Of a DNA stretch of 51,681 nt, positions 1-8,764 are shown in pieces. Origin of the DNA: Azospirillum melinis (GTDB lineage Bacteria > Pseudomonadota > Alphaproteobacteria > Azospirillales > Azospirillaceae); the NCBI RefSeq assembly GCF_013340935.1, contig NZ_WHOS01000051.1, forward strand, positions 1 through 51,681. The letters run 5' to 3'. The first letter of the stretch is position 1. Every line of letters starts with the position of its first letter. Under the pieces are notes generated by a model. It saw nothing but the letters and a program-made list of their open reading frames with translations, was not told the origin of the DNA and did not search any database. Made by a program: the position numbers and the translations under genes.

Positions 1-1759
1 CCCGCGCCCTGCCCGCCCCCCACCCCCCGTCCAGGGGGCCGCCGCCCCCCCCGCCCCCCGGCCTCCCCCCCCCCCCGCCGCTCCCGAGCGTGTCTTCCCC
101 GCCCCCCCCATCGAGCGTCTCCGCCCGCCAGTCGCCCGTCAGCGCGTCGTTGCCGCCGACCTGCGCCTCGCCGGCCTCAAAGGCCTGCTCGTCGGCCGGC
201 GACAGCCCGTCGATGTCGGCGACACCGTCGTTACGGGTTGCGGTGACGCCGATGTGGAAGACCCGCTCGGTGGCGAGTCCGCCGGCGTCGGTGACGCGGA
301 CGGTCACCGCGTGGGCGGGAGCCTGCGCATAGTCGAACTCCGCCCCGGCGGCGACGGACACCACCCCGGTCGCCGCGTCGATCACGAAGCGCCCGCCGGC
401 ATCGTCGGTCAGGCTGTAGGACAGCGTGTCGCCGTCCGGGTCGCTGCCGTGGGCGGTGCCGACGACGGTCCCGGCCGACGCATGCTCGGCAATGGCGGTC
501 CCGTCGAGTGTCACGCCGGTCGGAGCGTCGTTGACGCCGGCCAGCGTGACGGTGACCGTCTGGCTGGTCACCCCGCCCCGGCCGTCGGCCACGTCGATGC
601 GGAAGCTGTCGATGCCGGCATAATCGGCATCGGGCCGGTAGGTGAAGCGGCCGTCGGCCTCCAGCACCAGCCGGCCATGGCCCGGCCCGGCGCCGACGCC
701 ATAGGTCAGCGCGTCGCCGTCGGGATCGACCGCGCCGACCGACCCGGTGACCGGCATGTCCTCCGTCCCAGTCATTGCCTGATCGGCGGCGACCGGGGCC
801 CGGTTGGGGGCGGCGACGACCATTCCGGCCAGATCGGCGACTGCCACCGGCCGGCCGTCCACCGTCACCTCGAGCGCGTTCCAGTTGTTGCCGACAAGCC
901 GGATCGCCTGACCGGTGAAGCTCTGGCCGTCATCGCCATGGCGCCGGATGAAGTCCGCCAGTTGGACGAGGTCGGCCGCGACGGCTGCGGTCACCTGACC
1001 GGCGGTCAGCGCCACCCGCAGCCGGTCGTAGCCGGCACCACCGTCCAGCGTGTCGTTGCCCGCCTGATCCGACAGGACATGGTCCAGCAGATCGTCGCCG
1101 CCGCCAGCCCGGACGAGGTCGGTCCCGGCACCGTCGGCCAGCCGGTCGGCGCCCATCCCACCGGTCAGCGTGTCGTCGCCGTCGCCGCCGTCCAGCCAAT
1201 CGCCGCTGTAATCGTCGCCCACGGTCAGCCGGTCGTTGCCCGTCCCGCCGATCAGGGTGTCGCTGCCGTATCCCCCCTCCAGCGTGTCGTTGCCGGCGCC
1301 ACCGTCGAAGCGGTCGTCGCTCCAAATCCCAGCGCCGTCCGTCACCAGATCGTCGCCGTCGCCGGCAGTCACCACGTCACGCCCGCCGCCGCCGACGATG
1401 GTGTCGTTGCCGCTGCCACCGTCGATGCTGTCGTCGTTCTCCCCGCCGTCGATGCTGTCGGCGCCGTCGCCGCCCCGGATCAGGTCGTTGCCGGTCCCGC
1501 CGGAGATCACGTCGTTGCCGGCGCCGCCGTCCAGCGTGTCGTTGTTGCTGCCGCCCAGCAGCGTGTCGTTGCCGGCACCGCCGAACAGGCTGTTGTTGCC
1601 GGTTCCGCCGTCCAGCCGGTCGTCGCCGTCGCCGCCATCCAGCCAATCGTTGCCGTCGGCGCCGATCAGGGTGTCGTTGCCGGCACCGCCGCTCATCGTG
1701 TCGGCGCGCCAGTCACCGGTCAGCAGATCGTCGCCGTCGGTGGTCACGGTGCTGGTCAT
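1..1759 (-). CDS. RTX-repeat (hemolysin-type Ca-binding) secreted protein, 3' part missing
   Basis: Reading the minus strand from the ATG at 1759, the frame stays open to the window edge, so the C-terminus, where a type I secretion signal should lie, is missing. The protein starts with repeats after about ten residues. Residues ~10-250 hold about twenty nonapeptide copies of the GGxGxDxLx type (for example GGAGNDTLL, GGTGNDLIR), which bind calcium after export. Residues ~315-510 are two Ig/cadherin-like units marked by AVDPDGDALTY and GSDPDGDTLSY. A second RTX block begins near residue 535 with GNDALTGDWRAETLDGG, echoing the N-terminal DDLLTGDWRADTMSGG. It follows the HlyB/HlyD-type genes on the same strand and is almost certainly their cargo: a large extracellular RTX adhesin or toxin-like protein. 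The last ~110 bases at the edge lose the repeat pattern and look like poor sequence. Family call is firm; its activity is unknown. Confidence 0.85.
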   Translation of the reverse strand, partial: MTSTVTTDGDDLLTGDWRADTMSGGAGNDTLIGADGNDWLDGGDGDDRLDGGTGNNSLFGGAGNDTLLGGSNNDTLDGGAGNDVISGGTGNDLIRGGDGADSIDGGENDDSIDGGSGNDTIVGGGGRDVVTAGDGDDLVTDGAGIWSDDRFDGGAGNDTLEGGYGSDTLIGGTGNDRLTVGDDYSGDWLDGGDGDDTLTGGMGADRLADGAGTDLVRAGGGDDLLDHVLSDQAGNDTLDGGAGYDRLRVALTAGQVTAAVAADLVQLADFIRRHGDDGQSFTGQAIRLVGNNWNALEVTVDGRPVAVADLAGMVVAAPNRAPVAADQAMTGTEDMPVTGSVGAVDPDGDALTYGVGAGPGHGRLVLEADGRFTYRPDADYAGIDSFRIDVADGRGGVTSQTVTVTLAGVNDAPTGVTLDGTAIAEHASAGTVVGTAHGSDPDGDTLSYSLTDDAGGRFVIDAATGVVSVAAGAEFDYAQAPAHAVTVRVTDAGGLATERVFHIGVTATRNDGVADIDGLSPADEQAFEAGEAQVGGNDALTGDWRAETLDGGGGEDTLGSGGGGGRPGGGGGGGPLDGGWGAGRAR

Positions 1760-1838
1760 CGGCTTGTCCTCCGGAAATGTCGGCCCGGTTGTTCCGGGCC
1801 TCGCGGCTGGTGGGTCGGATCGGAAAAAGGGAGAGTGA

Positions 1839-1861
1839 ACTTAGGATTTAATACTTAGGAT
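1839..1861. repeat. Short direct repeat in the hlyD-RTX spacer
   Basis: ACTTAGGAT occurs twice, at 1839-1847 and 1853-1861, 14 bases apart, in the AT-rich spacer between the adaptor stop and the RTX start. It could be a regulator site or chance; nothing else supports a role. Confidence 0.35.
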
Positions 1862-1868
1862 CTTGGTC

Positions 1869-3341
1869 TTATCGCTCGCGCATCGCCTCGTGGACGTGGG
1901 CGAGCACCGGGGAGAGCAGGTAGTCGAGGACGCGGCGACGGCCGGTCTTCACCTCCGCCGTCACCGCCATGCCGGGCGCCAGCGCGATGTCCTCGCCGGT
2001 CTCGCCGCGGATGGCGGTGCGCTCCAGCGCGATGCGGGCGGAGAATTTGGGGCCATCCCGCTCGGCCGTGGCCACCGGTTCGGCCGCCCCGGTGCGTGCC
2101 GCCGCCCCGTCGGGCGGCAGGATCACGTCGTGCGAAACCGACAGGACCGTGCCGGGAAGCAGCCCGTAACGGGTGAAGGGGAAGGCATCGACCTTGATTT
2201 CCGCCGGCATGCCGGGATGGAGGAAGCCGATGTCCTTGTTTTCCACCTGCACTTCGACGATCAGGGTGCGGTTCGCCGGCACGATCACCATCAGCGGCTC
2301 CGCCGCCGTGACCACGCCGCCGACCGTGTGGACGGCAAGCTGCTGGATCATGCCGCCGACCGGCGCGGTCAGAAGCTGCCGCTCCCGCCGCCGCGCCGCC
2401 TTGGTCAGTTCCTGGCGCAAGGCGGCGGCACGCTTTTCGGCATCGGCGAGATCGGCCATCGCCTTGCCGTCGAACTCCGCGGTCACCCGCCGCCTCTCGT
2501 CCGCCAGCCCCTTCAGCGCCGCTTCGGCCTCGGCCTCGCGGTTCTTCGCGGCGACCGCGCCATATTCGACCTCGGCAAGCTCCTTCTCCAGCTCCAGCAG
2601 GTCGAAGCGCGGGCTGTAGCCGCGCTGGGACAGGTTCCGCTTGGCCTGCACCTGCTCCCGGATCAGCGGCAGGGTGGCGCCCAGCCGGGCCTTCTCGGCA
2701 GCCAAGGCGGCGATTTCCGCCCGGCGCTGACGTTCCTGGCTGCCGATGGCGTCGAGCGCCGCGTCGCGGGCGGTCAGCTGATTGACGAGGATTGAGCGCT
2801 GGAGCGCCACCAGGGCGGCGTCGGCGGCCGGCGGCGGGTCGAAGCTGCGCCGGTCGGCCAGCGCGGCCCGCAGGCGGGATGCCTCGGTCTCCGCCACCGC
2901 CAGTTCCCATTCGGCGCGGCCGGCGTCGGCGGCGCTGTCGGTGGGGTCGAGTTCCAGCAGGACCGCGCCCTGCTCCACCTGTTGCCCCTCGGCGACGCGG
3001 ATGGTGCGGACGATGCCGGGCTCCAGCGTCTGCACCAGCTTGTTGCGGTCGCTGGGAATGAGGCGCCCACGGGTGACGGCGGTGATGTCGATGTGGCCGA
3101 TCCAGGCCCAGGCGACGGCGATGACGGCGAAGGCGACGATCAGCAGCGACACCGCCCTGGCGAAGGGCGACGGCGGCGTATCCATCGCCTCCAGCGCCGC
3201 CGGCAGGAATTCCAGCTCGTGCCCGCGGCGCGGACGGGGCCGCGGCGGTGCCGGAGGAGGCGCGGATGGTGGCTGTGGCGGTGATGCGGCCGGAGCGCCG
3301 GGGACCGGCGCCGCTTCGGCTGCGCTCTCAGGCGACGCCAT
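1869..3341 (-). CDS. HlyD-family type I secretion periplasmic adaptor
   Basis: A 490-residue membrane fusion protein that links the inner-membrane exporter to a TolC-type outer membrane channel. Residues 1-40 are a Pro/Ala-rich cytoplasmic tail, and residues ~62-83 are a single membrane helix (RAVSLLIVAFAVIAVAWAW). A biotinyl-lipoyl-like half follows (EPGIVRTIRVAEGQQVEQG), then a long Ala/Glu/Arg-rich coiled-coil hairpin at ~150-330, the second lipoyl half (TAPVGGMIQQLAVHTVGGVV) and a beta-barrel C-terminus. The length and order are typical of HlyD/PrtE proteins. I chose the ATG at 3341, which overlaps the end of the exporter gene by 14 bases and implies translational coupling; an upstream in-frame start would only add Arg-rich shadow sequence. 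The TolC partner is not in this window. Substrate is inferred to be the adjacent RTX protein. Confidence 0.9.
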   Translation of the reverse strand: MASPESAAEAAPVPGAPAASPPQPPSAPPPAPPRPRPRRGHELEFLPAALEAMDTPPSPFARAVSLLIVAFAVIAVAWAWIGHIDITAVTRGRLIPSDRNKLVQTLEPGIVRTIRVAEGQQVEQGAVLLELDPTDSAADAGRAEWELAVAETEASRLRAALADRRSFDPPPAADAALVALQRSILVNQLTARDAALDAIGSQERQRRAEIAALAAEKARLGATLPLIREQVQAKRNLSQRGYSPRFDLLELEKELAEVEYGAVAAKNREAEAEAALKGLADERRRVTAEFDGKAMADLADAEKRAAALRQELTKAARRRERQLLTAPVGGMIQQLAVHTVGGVVTAAEPLMVIVPANRTLIVEVQVENKDIGFLHPGMPAEIKVDAFPFTRYGLLPGTVLSVSHDVILPPDGAAARTGAAEPVATAERDGPKFSARIALERTAIRGETGEDIALAPGMAVTAEVKTGRRRVLDYLLSPVLAHVHEAMRER

Positions 3342-5490
3342 GATCGACCTCCGCCTGTCCGCCCGCCTGCATCCGCCACAGCGCCGCATAGCGTCCGCCG
3401 AGCCGGATCAGCTCGTCATGCGTGCCCTGCTCGGCGATCCGCCCCTCCTCCACCGTGACGATGCGGTCGCAGCCGCGCACGGTGGACAGCCGGTGGGCGA
3501 CGATCAGCACCGTGCGGTTGTCGCAGATGCGGCGCATGTTGGCCTGGATCGCCGCCTCGCTCTCGACGTCCAGCGCGCTGGTCGCCTCGTCGAAGATCAG
3601 GATGCGCGGATCGGTCGCCAGCGCGCGGGCGATGGCGACGCGCTGGCGCTGTCCGCCCGACAGGCTGGCGCCGCGCTCGCCGATCACCGTGTCGTAGCCT
3701 TCCGGCAGGCCCAGGATGAAGCGGTCCGCCCCGGCCAGCCGCGCCGCCTCGACGATCCGCTCCATCGGCATGCCGGGATCGGCCAGCGCGATGTTGTCGC
3801 GGATCGACCGGTTGAACAGCACATTTTCCTGCAGGACGACGCCGATCTGCCGCCGCAGCCACGCCACGTCCACCAGCGACAGATCCACGTCGTCGATCAG
3901 CACCCGGCCGGATTCCGGGACATAGAGCCGCTGCACCAGCTTGGTCAGCGTGCTTTTCCCCGACCCCGACGAGCCGACGATGCCGACCGTCTCCCCCGCC
4001 TCCACCGTCAGGTCGATGCCCTGCAAGGTGGGCGAGGCATCAGGGCGATAGCAGAAGCCGACCCGGTCGAAGCGGATGCGTCCGCGGATGGCGGGCAACG
4101 GCAGCCGGCCGGGCTTGGCCGCCGGCTCCGGCGTGGTGTTGAGGATGTCGGCCAGCCGTTCGACGGAGACGCGGGCCTGCTGGAAATCGTTCCAGAGCTG
4201 GGCCAGCCGCAGCACCGGCGACGACACGCGGCCGGCCAGCATGTTCACCGCCACCAGCGCGCCGATGGTGAGCGCGCCGTCGATCACCTCCTGCGCACCG
4301 ACATAGAGCAGGGCCGCCATGGTCAGCTTCGACACGAGCTGGACGCCCTGGCCGGCGACCACCCCCAGGCTGGACGCGCGGAAGGCGGCGCCGACATAGG
4401 CGGCCAGCCTCTCCTCCCAATGGCGGCGCATCTCCGGTTCGACCGCCATCGCCTTCAGCGTCTCGATGCCGGAGATGCTTTCGACCAGAAAGGCCTGGTT
4501 CTCCGCCCCGAGGGCGAATTTGGCCTCCAGCCGCCGCCGCAGGACCGGCGTGACGGCAAGGCTGATCGCGGCATAGACCGGCAGGGACGCCAGTACGATC
4601 CCGGTTAGGGCCGGGCTGTACCACCACATCACCGCCAGGAAGACGACCGTGAAGACCAGATCGATGACCAGGGTCAGGGCCGATCCGGTCAGGAAATCGC
4701 GGATCCGGTCCAGCTCGCGCACCCGCGCCACGTTGTCGCCGACCCGGCGCGCCTGGAAATAGGGCAGCGGCAGCGCCAGCAGATGGTCGAACAGCCGTGC
4801 GCCCAGCGTGACGTCGACCCGGCTGGTGGTGTGCGAGAACAGATAGCTGCGCAGACCGCCCAGCACCGTTTCAAACAGCGAGACCACGACGAGGCCGACG
4901 ACGAGGATGTCCAGCGTGGTCAGGCTGCGGTGGGCCAGCACCTTGTCGACGACGACCTGGAAGAACAGAGGGCTGATCAGCCCGAACACCTGCAACATGA
5001 AGGAGGCGAGCAGGATTTCCGAAAACAGCCGCCGGTATTTCAGCAGTGCCGGCACGAACCAGCCGATTCCGAAACGGACCTGCGCCAGATCCAGCCCGGC
5101 CCGGCGCGCCATCAGCACCAGTTCGCCCGCCCAGGCCGGTTCGACCACCGCGCGCGGCAGGGCCAGCGGCTTCGATTCGAGCGGGTCCTGGATCAGCACC
5201 CGGTCGCCGTCGATCTTGGCGATGATGAAGTAGCGCCCGTCACGGCGCTTGGCGATGGCTGGCAACGGCGTGGCGGCCAGCCGATCCCAGCTTGTGGTGA
5301 CGGATCGCGCTTTCAGGCCGAAGCGCTTTGCGGCGCGCAGGATGTCCAGCGTCTCCATTGCCCGGCCATGAACGGCATGATCGTGACGGATCTGCTCCGG
5401 ATCGGCGGGATGGCCCATCAGGCGCAACATGAAGATAAGGCATGACAATCCGGTGTCCGGAGTCACGCTGTCCTCAACCAGACGCGGCAT
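3328..5490 (-). CDS. HlyB-type type I secretion ABC transporter (permease + ATPase)
   Basis: A 720-residue exporter half-transporter that energises RTX protein secretion. The N-terminal ~120 residues are a C39-peptidase-like domain in which the usual catalytic Cys is Thr (DTGLSCL against the peptidase pattern ECGLACL). It is therefore non-cleaving and expected to hold the substrate, as in HlyB. A membrane domain follows at ~150-430. The ATPase domain carries Walker A GSSGSGKST, signature LSGGQRQRVAIARAL, Walker B ILIFDEATSALD and the H-loop VAHRLSTVR. I start at the ATG at 5490 because AGGAAA lies eight bases upstream; an in-frame ATG at 5544 would add 18 residues but has no clear ribosome site. 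It is the first gene of the secretion operon and ends inside the adaptor gene start. Confidence 0.9.
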   Translation of the reverse strand: MPRLVEDSVTPDTGLSCLIFMLRLMGHPADPEQIRHDHAVHGRAMETLDILRAAKRFGLKARSVTTSWDRLAATPLPAIAKRRDGRYFIIAKIDGDRVLIQDPLESKPLALPRAVVEPAWAGELVLMARRAGLDLAQVRFGIGWFVPALLKYRRLFSEILLASFMLQVFGLISPLFFQVVVDKVLAHRSLTTLDILVVGLVVVSLFETVLGGLRSYLFSHTTSRVDVTLGARLFDHLLALPLPYFQARRVGDNVARVRELDRIRDFLTGSALTLVIDLVFTVVFLAVMWWYSPALTGIVLASLPVYAAISLAVTPVLRRRLEAKFALGAENQAFLVESISGIETLKAMAVEPEMRRHWEERLAAYVGAAFRASSLGVVAGQGVQLVSKLTMAALLYVGAQEVIDGALTIGALVAVNMLAGRVSSPVLRLAQLWNDFQQARVSVERLADILNTTPEPAAKPGRLPLPAIRGRIRFDRVGFCYRPDASPTLQGIDLTVEAGETVGIVGSSGSGKSTLTKLVQRLYVPESGRVLIDDVDLSLVDVAWLRRQIGVVLQENVLFNRSIRDNIALADPGMPMERIVEAARLAGADRFILGLPEGYDTVIGERGASLSGGQRQRVAIARALATDPRILIFDEATSALDVESEAAIQANMRRICDNRTVLIVAHRLSTVRGCDRIVTVEEGRIAEQGTHDELIRLGGRYAALWRMQAGGQAEVDHGVA

Positions 5491-5544
5491 GCCTCGTTTC
5501 CTGATCTGGATACCGGCGCCCGGCCGAATCCGCGGACGCGTCAT

Positions 5545-5971
5545 AGGGAACGGACAACTTCGGAGAGTTGGCCTATCCGTTCATCCTATCTGCGTGCTTA
5601 CTCGACACCGAACGTCTTATTACGAGCGTATGAAACTTTAATACCACCAAATAGCAAAGTGGTTGTGTTGCAATCAAGATAAATTGCCACTGCGGAGACC
5701 TCTTCTACCTAAGATGATATTCCCTTAATGGTACTAAGGAAATTTTACTAAAATTGCTCACAGCGACACCCCCCCGTGCTTCCGGAAATGAGCTTTGAGC
5801 GCCGTATTGGCTCAACTTCTGATTGCATAGGCTCGCTACCCTCCGTTAGAAAATCCATTCATGACATGTTTATTTCCGCCGAGGTCCGGCAGATTTCTAC
5901 ACTGTTGACCACGCAACAGAATCATGTTCCCATATTTTCTAGTAGATTTATGGAGATAGGGGAGCATCGCC
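5545..5971. promoter_or_regulatory. AT-rich divergent intergenic region
   Basis: This 427-base stretch separates the minus-strand secretion operon from the plus-strand ABC importer and contains no convincing gene. It is clearly richer in A and T than the flanks, as expected for two divergent promoters. Visible elements are the hairpin TTCCCTTA/TAAGGAA (5720-5741, one bulged base, followed by ATTTT) and an inverted repeat at 5902-5919. I could not find a well-spaced -35/-10 pair. Confidence 0.5.
5902..5919. promoter_or_regulatory. Inverted repeat, candidate operator
   Basis: CTGTTG-accacg-CAACAG is a perfect 6-6-6 inverted repeat ending 52 bases before the ATG of the binding-protein gene at 5972. 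Its position suits a regulator site for the importer operon. No regulator can be named from sequence alone. Confidence 0.35.
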
Positions 5972-7003
5972 ATGCGACAGTCAGGACGCCTCAACCGCCG
6001 TGCCTTAGCGGCGGTCGCCGCATCGGTGATGGGGCTGCTGGTGACGTCGGCCATCGCGACGCCCGCGGCCGCCGAAGGGCGCATCCGGATCGCCGAGCAA
6101 TATGGCCTGGGCTATCTGCCGCTGCATGTGCTGCGCCACAACCAGCTGATCGAGAAGCACGGCAAAGCTCTTGGCCTCGACGTTACGGTGGACTGGGTCC
6201 AGCTGTCCGGCGGCGCGGCGATGAACGATGCACTGCTGTCCGGCAGCATCGATCTGGGATCCGCCGGGGTCGGGCCGCTCCTGACCATCTGGGACCGCAC
6301 CAAGGGCAGCGCCAACGTCAAGGCCATCGCGTCGTTGAACGACATGCCGCTGTTCCTGACCACCAACAACCCGAAGGTCAGAACGCTGAAGGACTTCACC
6401 GATGCGGACAAGATCGCGCTGCCGGCGGTGAAGGTCGGGGTGCAGGCCCGTGTCCTGCAAATGGCGGTGGAGAAGGAGCTTGGCGCCGGCAAATTCGACG
6501 CGCTCGACAAGCTGACCGTGTCGATGCCGCATCCCGACGCCACGGCGGCCCTGCTGTCGGGCAGCGGCGGCATCACCGCCCATATCTCCAGCCCGCCCTT
6601 CCAGTACCAGCAGCTGGACGACCCGAAGATCCGCAAGGTTGTCAGCTCCTACGACGTGCTGGGCGGACCGCACAGCTTCAACCTGATCTGGAGCAAGCAA
6701 TCCTTCCGCGACGAGAACCCGAAGACCTACCGGGCTTTCCTCGATGCGCTGAAGGAGGCGATGGATCTGATCAACGCCAACCATGACGCCGCGGCGGACG
6801 CTTATCTGGCCCAGAACAAGGGCAGTCTGGACAAGGCCTACATCCTGCGCCTGCTGAACGACCCTGACATCCGCTTCACCGTCACTCCCAACCGGACGGA
6901 GGCCTTCGCCGATTTCATGCACAAGGTCGGCGCGATCAAGAACAAGCCGGCCTCGTGGAAGGATTACTTCTTCGACGACCTGCATGACGGCACCGGGAGC
7001 TGA
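5972..7003 (+). CDS. ABC importer substrate-binding protein (sulfonate/nitrate/taurine family)
   Basis: A 343-residue periplasmic binding protein with an N-terminal signal (arginines, then ALAAVAASVMGLLVTSAIAT, cut near AAAEG). The mature part has the family start IRIAEQYGLGYLPLHVLR and the ligand-lobe region HPDATAALLSGSGGITAH. The start ATG has GATAGGGGA upstream. It heads an operon with its own ATPase and permease and then two metabolic enzymes, so the ligand is probably processed by those enzymes. It is a clear paralogue of the binding protein at 27048-28082: both share LGYLPL, a DKTKG/DRTKG-type stretch, SSPPFQ/TSPPFQ, SSYDVLGGP and the final HDGTGS/HDRTGS. Family call is firm. The ligand is not visible; an organosulfonate is inferred from the neighbours. 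Confidence 0.88.
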   Translation: MRQSGRLNRRALAAVAASVMGLLVTSAIATPAAAEGRIRIAEQYGLGYLPLHVLRHNQLIEKHGKALGLDVTVDWVQLSGGAAMNDALLSGSIDLGSAGVGPLLTIWDRTKGSANVKAIASLNDMPLFLTTNNPKVRTLKDFTDADKIALPAVKVGVQARVLQMAVEKELGAGKFDALDKLTVSMPHPDATAALLSGSGGITAHISSPPFQYQQLDDPKIRKVVSSYDVLGGPHSFNLIWSKQSFRDENPKTYRAFLDALKEAMDLINANHDAAADAYLAQNKGSLDKAYILRLLNDPDIRFTVTPNRTEAFADFMHKVGAIKNKPASWKDYFFDDLHDGTGS

Positions 7004-7007
7004 CGCG

Positions 7008-7856
7008 ATGAACGCGCTGACCTACCCGCACAGCATCGACAGCGACGGCCTGTCCGAACGGCCGCTGCTCGACGTCTCCGGCGTCACCCTGCAATACAAG
7101 ACGCGCCGGCATCTCGTCACCGCCACCTATCGCGTCAATTTCCAGGTGTTCCAGTCCGAACGCTACGTCCTGCTGGGACCGTCGGGCTGCGGAAAATCCT
7201 CCCTGCTGAAGGCGGTCGGTGGCTTCCTCCAGCCGGTGGAGGGAGCGATCCGCCTGAACGGCCGCACGGTGACGAAGCCCGGCCCCGACCGCATGATGGT
7301 CTTCCAGGAATTCGACCAGCTTCCGCCCTGGAAGACGGTCAAGGAGAACGTCATGTTCCCCCTGCTCGCCAGCGGCAAGGCCAGGCGGCGGGAGGCGGAG
7401 GAAAAAGCGCTCGACTGCATCGCACGGGTGAACCTGACCAAGTTCGCCGACGTCCACCCGCACATGCTGTCGGGCGGCATGAAGCAGCGCGTCGCCATCG
7501 CCCGCGCCATGGCGATGGAACCCGACATCCTGCTGATGGACGAGCCCTTCGCCGCGCTCGACGCGCTGACCCGGCGCAAGATGCAGGAGGAACTGCTGCA
7601 ACTGTGGGACGATTTGCGCTTCACCGTGCTGTTCGTCACCCATTCCATCGAGGAGGCGCTGGTCGTCGGTTCGCGCATCCTGGTGCTGTCGCCCCATCCC
7701 GGACAGGTGAAGGCGGAGGTCAACTGCGACGGCTACGACCATGGCGCCGTCGGCGGCGCCGAGTTCCAGAGCCTTGCCAACCGCATCCACACCATGCTTT
7801 TCGCCGAGGATGTCGAAGGCCCCGGCCAATCGACCGGAAAAGGACCGAGCGCATGA
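7008..7856 (+). CDS. ABC importer ATPase (SsuB/TauB-like)
   Basis: A 282-residue ATP-binding subunit. Walker A is GPSGCGKSS, the Q-loop is VFQEFDQLPPW, the signature is LSGGMKQRVAIARAM, Walker B is ILLMDEPFAALDALT and the switch region is VTHSIEEAL. The C-terminal extension after LSPHPGQVK is typical of nitrate/sulfonate/taurine importers. I start at the ATG at 7008, four bases after the stop of the binding-protein gene, with GGGAG upstream; a start at 6984 inside the previous gene is less likely. The stop overlaps the permease start as ATGA, so the three transporter genes form one unit. Confidence 0.88.
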   Translation: MNALTYPHSIDSDGLSERPLLDVSGVTLQYKTRRHLVTATYRVNFQVFQSERYVLLGPSGCGKSSLLKAVGGFLQPVEGAIRLNGRTVTKPGPDRMMVFQEFDQLPPWKTVKENVMFPLLASGKARRREAEEKALDCIARVNLTKFADVHPHMLSGGMKQRVAIARAMAMEPDILLMDEPFAALDALTRRKMQEELLQLWDDLRFTVLFVTHSIEEALVVGSRILVLSPHPGQVKAEVNCDGYDHGAVGGAEFQSLANRIHTMLFAEDVEGPGQSTGKGPSA

Positions 7857-8764
7857 CCGACCTGTCCTTTTCCCCGCGTCCCCTTCCCCCCAATGGCCGG
7901 CGCGAACCGCCGCTGCGCCCGGAATATGAGCGCACCGTCACCGCCACCGGCCCCATCGGCGACGTCGCCCGCCCGCTGTCCCGGTGGGAGCGGCTCGGCA
8001 ACGTGACCGCGCTGCGCCGGCTGCTGGTCCTGGCGGCGGTTGCGGCGCTGTGGCAGGCGGCCGCGGTCTGGCAGAACAACCCGCTGATGTTCCCGACCTT
8101 CACCGACACCGCGGCGGCGCTGTGGGACGGCATCCGCCGCGACAATCTGCTGTCGATGGCCTGGACCTCTCTGGCGGTGCTGCTGAAGGGCTATGCGGTG
8201 GCGGTGGTGCTGGCCGTGCTGCTGACCACGGTCGCCGTCTCCACCCGCATCGGCAACGACCTGCTGTCGACGCTGACCTCGATGTTCAACCCGCTGCCGG
8301 CCATCGCCCTGCTGCCGATCGCCATGCTGTGGTTCGGGCTGGGCGAGGTCAGCCTGATCTTCGTGCTGGTCCATGCCGTGCTGTGGCCGTTGGCGCTGAA
8401 CACTCATGCCGGCTTCACCTCGGTGTCGGAAACGCTGCGGATGGCCGGGCGGAACTACGGGCTGGGGAGCTTTCGCTATGTCGTCACGCTGCTGATCCCG
8501 GCGGCTTTCCCGGCGATCCTCACCGGCCTCAAGGTCGGCTGGGCCTTCGCCTGGCGGACGCTGATCGCGGCGGAGCTGGTGTTCGGCGTGTCCTCCGGCA
8601 AGGGCGGGCTCGGCTGGTTCATCTTCCAGAACCGCAACGAGCTGTACATCGACAAGGTCTTCGCCGGGCTCGTCACCGTCATCCTGATCGGCCTGCTGGT
8701 CGAGAACGTCGTCTTCCGGTGGATCGAAGTCCACACGGTCCGCAAATGGGGCATGGTCCGCTAA
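7853..8764 (+). CDS. ABC importer permease (SsuC/TauC-like)
   Basis: A 303-residue inner-membrane permease. After a ~60-residue polar N-terminus it carries several hydrophobic helices, the first near LLVLAAVAALWQAAAVW. The cytoplasmic EAA loop that docks the ATPase is recognisable as RMAGRNYGLGSFRYVVTLLI followed by PAAFPAILTGLKVG. Its start overlaps the ATPase stop (ATGA), and its stop is directly followed by the next start with no spacer. The polar N-terminal extension is longer than in SsuC. It belongs with the binding protein at 5972 and the ATPase at 7008 as a complete importer; the substrate is inferred to be an organosulfonate or related acid. Confidence 0.87.
   Translation: MTDLSFSPRPLPPNGRREPPLRPEYERTVTATGPIGDVARPLSRWERLGNVTALRRLLVLAAVAALWQAAAVWQNNPLMFPTFTDTAAALWDGIRRDNLLSMAWTSLAVLLKGYAVAVVLAVLLTTVAVSTRIGNDLLSTLTSMFNPLPAIALLPIAMLWFGLGEVSLIFVLVHAVLWPLALNTHAGFTSVSETLRMAGRNYGLGSFRYVVTLLIPAAFPAILTGLKVGWAFAWRTLIAAELVFGVSSGKGGLGWFIFQNRNELYIDKVFAGLVTVILIGLLVENVVFRWIEVHTVRKWGMVR

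Noticed and set aside
1000..1759. Regular short repeats that could suggest a CRISPR or tandem repeat array
   Set aside because: The period is that of RTX nonapeptide codons in a clear reading frame; there are no unique spacers of constant length and no cas genes.
254..1858. 534-codon plus-strand frame rich in Val, Ala and Gly
   Set aside because: It is the antisense shadow of the RTX repeats; its own repeats mirror the GGxGxD codons and it has no ribosome site or family pattern.
5641..5700. Possible sigma-54 promoter around GTGGTTGTGTTGCAATC
   Set aside because: The spacing between the GG and GC elements is three bases too short for a -24/-12 promoter.
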